DNA of 40,607 nucleotides from Sergeia podlipaevii (Eukaryota; Euglenozoa; Kinetoplastea; Trypanosomatida; Trypanosomatidae): contig JASANZ010002060.1 of NCBI GenBank assembly GCA_030849805.1, positions 1 to 40,607 on the forward strand, written 5' to 3'. The notes below the pieces were generated by a model. It had not been told where the DNA came from, made no database searches, and saw only the letters and a list, made by a program, of their open reading frames with translations. The translations under genes were made by a program, and so were the position numbers. Positions 9,817 through 18,800 of the stretch are shown piece after piece. Every line of letters starts with the position of its first letter. Position 1 is the first letter of the stretch.

Positions 9817-12800
9817 CTACTGCTGGCTCTCCCTCAGATATCCCACAATACGCTGAATGCGACCAAAGTCGTCCTTAACCGGATGGAGGTACAGATCCGC
9901 CATGAAGCGCCGTCCGTCTCTTCTTTCCGCTTCCACCAGTCTCTTGAACCCGGTGACACGCTTCTTGCCCATACGCACAAGCTGCTGCACAAAGCTGTCG
10001 TGACGCTGCGCCGTACTCTCAGGCATCAAAATGTTCACGTTCTTGCCAATGACAAGGTTTCGATCAAACAAAAACAGCCGCTCGGCAGCGGCATTGAATT
10101 TGAGGACGGTGCACGAGGTATCAATCACCACAATCGCAGTAGGATCGAACTCGAGGATGCTGTCCGCGAGCTCCGCGCGACTCTGAAGCGCCAGACGCGG
10201 GCTAGGGTCATCGAGGAACACTACAAAGTATCGCACCACGCTCCGCTCTGGCTTTGGCGCCCCAGCCGTCGTCACTGCCTCTAATTCTGCTGCCTTAGGT
10301 AATGTCGAAGAAGCCCCAACAGGGCTAAACAGCGCTGGTGTAGATGCCTGTTTTCGCAATTTCGCAGAAGAGAGTGGAGAACCGTCTGCCGCCGCCAGTC
10401 CCTCTGTGACGGTAGAGCAGACAGGCGGGCCCTTCAGCTCGATGGAGCAGATGCGTGCTTCCAGCAGCGTCATCGTACCATCGACTCGCTTGCACAGCAA
10501 GTTGCGCTGCACCACCCGCGATTTCATCTCTGGTACGCCGTCTCTGCCGCCAGTCATCACCGCACCTCCAAGTAAGCCCATGTCATCACCGCCAGCACCG
10601 CTAAATTCGTCGTCCTCCTCAGAGTCGTTGAACTGGCCAGAAAGAATGCACTGTGCAGCCATGTTGAATCGCAGAACCCTATCTTCCACTATACTTGAGG
10701 TGTCCGTGGTAGTCTGGTTCGTCACGCTCAGCAGCGCCGCCGCGATATCAGCGTCGTCGTAAATGGCGCCTACATCTGAGCTGAACAAGTCCCTGCCTCG
10801 TAGGTTATCCTGCTGGCCACTGTAACCCAGCATGTCCTGTGCTGTCTCACTCTGTGCAACCACGTGATCGTTGTCGTTTAGCAGCACATACGCCTCCCTG
10901 GTGAGGCCCTCCAGTGCCTTCACAAACATACTGGACATGCGTCTCGCATGATCCGCAACGGTGCTATGGAGGTGCAGGAGCAGCAGCTGGTCGCCGACAC
11001 GCTCCACCACAAGTGCGGCGTGCATGATACCATGGCCGTTATGAGAGCGGACATACGTGAAGGCATTCAGCCGTGCGGTCTCAGAAGCCACCTCCGCTTC
11101 AGCGCCGCCGACGCCATTACCACCTCCTCCATTGGCGTCACTAAGGCCACCTTCACCTACTGCCTGAGCTGTGTAAGAGCCCTCTGTGGACGCAACGAAC
11201 CGGTGCATCTTCTGAAGTACGTCGGGATCGTCAATGAGAGCAGTAAGGGGACGGCCGACGAGCTCTGTCGATGACCAGTGAAGCAACCTCTCAGCGGCGT
11301 GGTTCACGTTAAGTACATGAAGCTCCTTCGACGACGTCACGCGCAGCTGGATGACTGGCACGACAATGAACTGTACGAGCGAGTTGTACCGCTGCTGTGC
11401 GCGAGCAAGCTCAAGTGCGCTGCTGACGTCCTGCAGGAGAAGATATCGCACCATTTGCTGCTGCTGCGTGGCATTCTGGAGTCCACTGAGGTCCGCTACC
11501 ACGCTCACCTGTCTTGCGCACTCACACACACGAATGTCCACCTCCTTCTGCTTCCCTCGCTTGGTCAGCACACGCACGCTGTGATGCATGAGACGGTGAT
11601 GTTCCTGAGAAGCCCGCTCCGCTGCACCTATCGCCTTATCGGCTCCCTCATGCTCAGGCTGCTGCTGTTGCTGCTGCGACGTCAGCGGCTGCTTCTCTGC
11701 TCTGGCGAGTACATCCGCGTAGGGAATGATGACAGAGACATTTTGTCCTTGGAGCTCAAGCGAGCGGTAGCCCAGCATCGACTCTGCATGCGCGTTCAGT
11801 TCCAGAATATCACCCCGCTCGTCCACCACCAGGTATGGCACAGGAAGGCCGTTTGCCACTGCGCGTGCCAGCATATTCGCCTTCTCCACAGCAAAGTCAT
11901 CACGTCTGTCCATGACATAGATGAGGAACTCCACCCCTTCGCCGGCAGTCTTGAGAGGAAGTTCCTTTACAAAGACTTCGGCTGGGGCCACCTCGCCGCT
12001 CTTCAGCAACACTCGGCGCGAGGTCAAGCGCTCAACGCTGTACTTCTCTCCAGTGGTGTGGTACCGCTTCAAGTTTGTGTCATGCTGGGATGCCTCCATT
12101 TCTGGCAGCAGCGCTCGCACGTTCGTGCCAATCACCTCGGAGGCGGTGTAGCCAAAAAACTCTTCTGCGGCGGGGGAGAAGAACTGCACCAGTCCAGAGG
12201 AGCTCGTGACGATGAGTGGCACGGGCGTGTGCTCTGCCACTGCCATGTTGAGTTTGCGTTGCGCGTGCAGCTGATTGAGACTACTCATATCAACAACATA
12301 CGTCGCGTACACCTTTTCTCGGCCCACAGTGATCTCACGTAAGTGTACCTCAGCGTCGTACACGGTACCATCGCGCCTGCGAGCCTCCGTCACGCGCTTA
12401 AAGTTGTTGCCTGTCCCTGCGTTGCGGTTGACGCTCGCAAGACTAAAGTAACTACTGGCAAGACCCACCCTGCCGCCGCCTAGAGCACCGCTGCTACCAA
12501 CAGCAAGTAGAGAATGATCGCGTGTGGTGGTACTTACAGAGGGAGAAATAGCAGGTGTGGCAGCACACGTCAAGTAGGGAAGAAGGGTGGTAATGGACTG
12601 CCCCACAAGCGCACTGGCGTCCTCATAACCGAAGTTCGCAGCAGCGGCCTTGTTCACTCGCTCAATGACGCCTGAATCAGAGATGAAGAGCAGCGGGTCC
12701 TGCGAGAGCTCCATGGTGGCCTCGAGCGCGCCCTTTGCGAACTGCACCACAATATCAGTGGAGTGGTCAATAAAGCAGCCAATGTAGACTGCCTCATCTG

Positions 12801-15800
12801 TGCTCGCACCTTCCTCGAGGACCTCGTACACCGTCAGGTCAGCCAAAAACTGAGAGCCATCAGAACAACAGCACTGGACACAGGCGGTCTTGCCAACGCG
12901 AGTGCCTTGGCGGGTCTTGAGGTAGGCACGCAAAAAGCCGTCGTGGTTCACGGCGACCTCGCTAGGCATCAGCGCGCTCACATTTATCCCGACAAGCAAG
13001 GAAGGCTCCTCATACTTAAAGACGCGGCAGAGAGCGGTGTTGCAGGTGAGTATAACACCGGCGGAATTGATGGCGACGAGTGGGTGCGGGCTGAGCTCCG
13101 TGTAGGTAGAGTAGGATGCGTTCGCTGCTTGGAGGCGCAAAGTCTCGGTGATATCGTTCACATACATCACGTACCTACCGAGCTCATGATTGCTGTCCAC
13201 CACCTCCGTCAAGGTCACTTCAGCAATGTACTCGCGCCTGCTGTAGCTGCGCATAGTCATGCGCGCCACGCGCCGCACGTTGTGCTGCCCATTGGCCTGG
13301 CCATGGCCGTTCGCCAGTGCCTCCACGACGGCTAAGTGCACCTGGTCCTGCAGCTCGCGCAGTTTCTCGCTGTCGGGAATGATGGTGGTGATCTGGAGAC
13401 CCAAGAGTTCCTTGCGGCCCCACTCAAGTTGATCCTCTGCAGCCTTGTTGATCTCAAGAACACGGCCTTCAAGGCTATATTCGATGAAGGGCACGGGGGA
13501 CAACGCGGCGATGCTGGCATTGTATGCGGACGCGGCCTTCACTACGTCTTCCTCGCGCACGTCGCGTATGTGAACTAGATAAGTTGATGGAATACCCTCG
13601 CTTGGTGGCTTAACCTCTTGCACCATCACGTACACTGGAATGATTGTCTGATCGACGGAAAGAACATCGCGACGGATGTAGCGGCCAAGGTTCTTGGTGA
13701 TGCTCGTCGCGGACGTGTTGGCGGAGGTGTAAGGCTCGCTGACATCGATGGAGCGTCCTTGGCGCATGAGTTCTTCCGTGTCGGCAATGAAAAATTGGTT
13801 GATGGTGTTGCCAATCAGCTTCTCCATGCCTTGCTTGAGCATGCGCTCCGTCGCCTCGTTGCATTGAATGATAGATCCACTCACGTCAATCTTCAAAATG
13901 GGTGAGCTAGAAAGGTCCATAACCATCTTGTTGACCATCAGCTGCTGCTCCATGCGAATGTCCTTCGTCAGGTTTCGCATGTAAGCAACAAAGGTGACGT
14001 TGTTGTTGGAGTCTAGCACCTCACTCACGCGTATTTCAATAGAAAAGAGAGTGCCGTCCTTGCGCCTCGCCTGGAGCCTACTAGTGTTGTTCACCGCCGA
14101 GCTCACTCCGGCACTGCGGTCGCGTGTCAAGTAGCTATCGTGCAAAGCCGCAATATCAAGAGGCACCAGTGTCTTCACGTTTTTGTGCAGTAGCTCCTCT
14201 CGTGCATAGCCAAACTCTAACAAAGTCGCGCGGTTCACACGCTGAATGATGCCCTCTCCGCTGATCACTACCAATGCATCGCGATGATTCTCCGCGGCGG
14301 TGTCCTCAATCTCGAGCGCGCTCTCCAGAGAGCGTTGGTCCGTAAGCTCCTGGAAAAAGCCCACAATAGCGCCATGCGCCGCGCTGGATGTCTTCACCTC
14401 GTGCAATGTCATTGTGAGCGGCACCAACCGTCCGTCCTTGTCTCGGCCAACGATTTCGCGATCCATAAAAGGCACAACGCGTTTCTCCCATGAGTTCCTA
14501 TACTTCTCCAAGTAGCTATCGTGCTGGTCAGCCACCGTCTCTGGCATGAGCATCTTGCAGTTGTTGTGGACTACCTCCTTCGCCGTGTACCCAAACACTC
14601 GTTCCGCAGCCCGTGAGTAGAGAATGACCTTACCAAACATATCGGTACAGATGATCGGCGTCACAGAGGCCTCGAAGAGGGCCTCGTTGAGGCTGATAGA
14701 CTCGTCTAGTACTGCGTCGGCACTCAGATCGCGGATGATGCCAAAATAGGTGAACATGTTGTGCGTCTGAATCTCTTTCACGAGAATCTCCATGGGAAAC
14801 TCTTGCCCGCTCTTGCGCATGCCACGCGTGCGCGTGTACCGATCAATCATCCTCTTCTGCCGTGTGCGCAGGTAGGCGGAAAGGTAGCTGTCATGGTGCA
14901 TAGCAATGTCCTCAGGCATGAGCAACTTCACGTTCTGGTCCATCACCTCCGAGCTAGAACGGCCAAAGCACTCTTCAGCTGCTCTATTGAAGCGCAGAAT
15001 AGTGCCCAGTGAGTCGATGGCAATCATCGGCATTATAGCGTTATCGAGAATAAAGCTGCTGAGCCCCTCCTCCCGCTCCAGCCTGACGCGCTCCTCGAGG
15101 CACTCGATAAAACCAATAAACGCGCCAGAGCCGTTGCCGCGCCGCAACTCGTGTACAGTCAAGCGCATTGCAAAGAGCTCCCCGCTCTTCTTCCTTCCGT
15201 GTAGCTGACGATCACGGAAGAGTTGGCGATTGAGGGGTGGTACGTTCTTTGTGTACTTCTGGAGATAGGTGTCGTGACGAGCCCCAATGCGCTCAGACAT
15301 GAGCATCGTCACATTATTGCCCAGCACCTCCGCGGAGCAGTACCCGAAGGCTTCCTCAGCAGGACGGTTGAACTTGATGACAATGCCGTCACGCGTAATG
15401 GCAACAGTCGGGATGGTAATTTCATCCGAGCTAGCCAGCTTGTGTGCATCGGAGGCGTTGTGGAAGCCGCTGCCGGAGTGAAGGCCGTTTGCCATGTACT
15501 CACGAATGGCGGGCACACTCTCACGGATCTCAAACGGGATGAGCTTGATGAGCATGTTGTAGCCAGTCTCTTCGACGAAGTGGCGGCGAGCAACGGGAAT
15601 AAGCATAAAGACCGTTACACCAATCACGACGATAAAGAGAAGTACGCAAAGCAGCACCTCAACCATCAAGAAGGTGCCCAATGCACCGATGATGACATTA
15701 AGGAATATGGATGCGGACTCATCAAGCGCGCGCAACAGCGGCATCACGCTGTTGCGCAGTGTTGCAAGCTCCATCGTGGCGCTTGCGACATCGTTGGCAT

Positions 15801-18800
15801 CAGCAAGATCCAGCGTCTGTTGCATCCATGTAGCCAGGCTGTTCTCAACACCAGTGGGGAAGGTCCATGTTGTGGCGTTCTGCACGGCCATGTTCCCACC
15901 TACCGCGCTTGAGGGGTTGAAACCATAACGAAACTGTGGCGACAGCACCACATCCCTCCCTTGCATAAACTGATTGAAATTTTTGCTCATCTTGAAGATA
16001 TTCCACCTCCCTCCCGTGATTCGTGCCCGCACATTGTCCAGCTGGTTCCAGTAGAAGTACATGGCGGCGCTGAGCTGATCGTTCGTGAGGCGGGCAAAGG
16101 ACCACATCTCTCCTGCCACCATGCCAGAAGCCACGTAGAAGCCACGTGCGTTGAGGAGGTCAACAACGGCATCGTTATTCTTGTGCGAGAGCACATCGCC
16201 CAGACACACACCAAACGAGGCGGCAAGCAGAAGAAGAAGAATAGCGAGCGAGATCCAGACGCGGTTTACGGCGTATTGTACGGTTTGATCGCCCTTTCCC
16301 ATCTGCAGCGCTTCTCTCTTGAGTATCGCATGCTGACGAAAAAACAGAATGATAAGAAGTACGCCTGTCACTACCGCGACGCAGGCACCGACAATAGCAC
16401 AGATAACGCAGATAAGCACGTTGTGATTCTTTAGGGCGATGATGTCATTTGAAGCTTTAAACATGCCCGTGTACGTATCAGTCATGATAGCAACCATCTC
16501 CTGCACGACATCTTGCATTCTTGGATTACTGACAACATCACGAGCCATCAAAGTAAGAACTTCTGGGGGTTTCAGCAGATCAGCTGCCGTGGTGGAATAC
16601 CGCAGAGGCACGTTAGGGTACCGGATACGTACGAGCATCGCATCGGGCTCAGTGTCAAAGTCCCAGGTGAAGCTGGCAAGCTCGTTGGGGACGTTATTGG
16701 AGGCTTGCGTGACAAGTTTCAAGCTGATTTTCTGCAAATGCAGCGTAAGTTCCATGAGTGAAGTAAAACGCTCGCGCTGTGTGGGGTCTTTGATCTGCTT
16801 GGCAAAGGTGCGCCACTGGGCATCTTCCGCGAGGTAGTCGAAATACTCCAGCACCTGCAGAGGATCGCTTTTGGTGCCCTGCTGTGATATGGCGGAGGCG
16901 AGAACAAGAGGCCACATAGTGCTCCTCATCGTCGCGGCGTACTGGCCAACAGAGGTAACGTACTCACGGCGTGACGCACCTAGGGAGTCAAGCCTCAAGA
17001 ACACAAGGACAGACCCCGTCAGCGCAATCGTCAGGGCAATACACGTAATGACAGCAAGAACGATGTTGCAAACACTTGCGTACTTCTTACCATGTCTCTT
17101 GTACACCATGAAGGCGAGAACACCGAAGAACAAGAGAGCACTCGTAGCGAGAGAAATCATGGCGAGTTCCATCTGCCTGCCCTTAACATTGACAGAACGC
17201 ACGTAGGCAACCTGAAGCACATCCGTGCCTGTGGAGTAAAAGGCGTCCATGGCGGCTGTGATGCGTGTGAGAAACTGGCCATCGCCAGCGCCGAACATTT
17301 TTTCGCGTGCATCCTCACCGATCTGGTTGACAGGAGCCGTACTCGCTGCAGGGTCGTACTCGCTGGTGAGATCTGATGGATTGGCTGCAAAGTCGGCGGT
17401 GATGCTGGAAAGCCACGAGAAGTCCTCCACACGCTCCGCCATCACCTTCAGCCTGGACACCTCAGACACACCGGGCTGATAAGAGAGAACAGTAGGAAGA
17501 AGATTGCGTATCTCTTGCAGAACAAGGTTCCACTGCACAAACAACGTGCCCACACCGCTCGAAAAGAAGCACGTAAGCAGATAAGCAGAGCGTAAGAAGT
17601 CAGCCTGCGCGTCGTTGTATGTTGTGGTGCGCGAAATAATGTTCGCTTGGATCTGACTTCCGTTGAGAATAAGAGGGCACACATAGACAGCAATGACAAG
17701 CAACGACACAAGAATACAAGTGAAAAGGAAGAGATAAATGTACTCGCCCAGAAGAACTTCCTTCGTCTTCGCCACATCCTCGCCTTCCTTACCGCCTGTG
17801 TTTCCTCGCCCTGCATCAGCGACGTCGCCATTCCTCTGGCCAGCTGTGCCAGACACCGCAGCCCCCGGGCCCTTTGTCAACGCGGCTGCTGACTCCCCCG
17901 ACTTGCCGGTGCCACCACCACCGTGCTTATCATCCAGCAAAGCCTGCGTCTCGTCGTCGCCATCCCCGTCCTCCTCGTCTGCATCATCGTCACTGGAGGA
18001 CTTGCTACGGCTGTCGTTATCCGTGCCACTCTTTCCACCGCCAACACGCCCCGAACTCACTTTTCCGTCGGCGACGTCGACCTCTTTGATCTTTTCGCTG
18101 AGCAGCTGCTCTGCCGCACTCGCTGGATGTAAAGTGTTGCTGTCCACGCCTGCCAGGTCCGCAACCTCGTGCATGCGGAGCAAGGCGCCGTCCTCCTCGT
18201 TGACGTCACCACGATCAAATTGTTCCACGCGCAACTTAGCGGCGGCGGCAATCTCTTGCATCTTGCGGCGCGGGATGAGAGAAAACAAGGAAATAATGTC
18301 GTTCTTGAGCCTCTCTACAGGGCTTACAAGAGATGACAGTTCTGCGTATACAACGATGCACACAACACCAAAGCCAAAAAGACCAGATATGATGAAGAGC
18401 GACGTGTTGCTCTCCTCTGCAAACCAGTCGCGGCACGCCTGAACACTGGTGTTGTAGCCGTTCACTCCCCATGCACGCGTGTTGTCGTCAAACAGCTGAC
18501 CTACAATAGCGTCTAGAACAAATTTGGTCATGCTGGTCCCAAGCACCTCCCTACGAGCAATGGTGCCGGGGATGCTGTCAAGAAACTGCGAGTACTGGTA
18601 CCCAAGGCCTAGAAAGGAGCGCACGGAGAAGCGAGGTTGATCGGTACCGGCATAGGCCGCGTTGATGACGTACTCAAAGAGCCAAAAGTTCTCACGATCG
18701 CCGGAGAACGAGGTAGGGAGGCCATGCGAGAGGTAGTTGTGAATAGTCTGCATGTCCAGAGATAATGACTCAATGTAGTGAAAGCGCGTGCCACTGGCTT

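Noticed and set aside
11278..12342. 354-codon plus-strand open frame
   Set aside because: It lies antisense inside the PAS sensor gene, whose minus-strand frame is continuous and has clear domains. It is a shadow frame.
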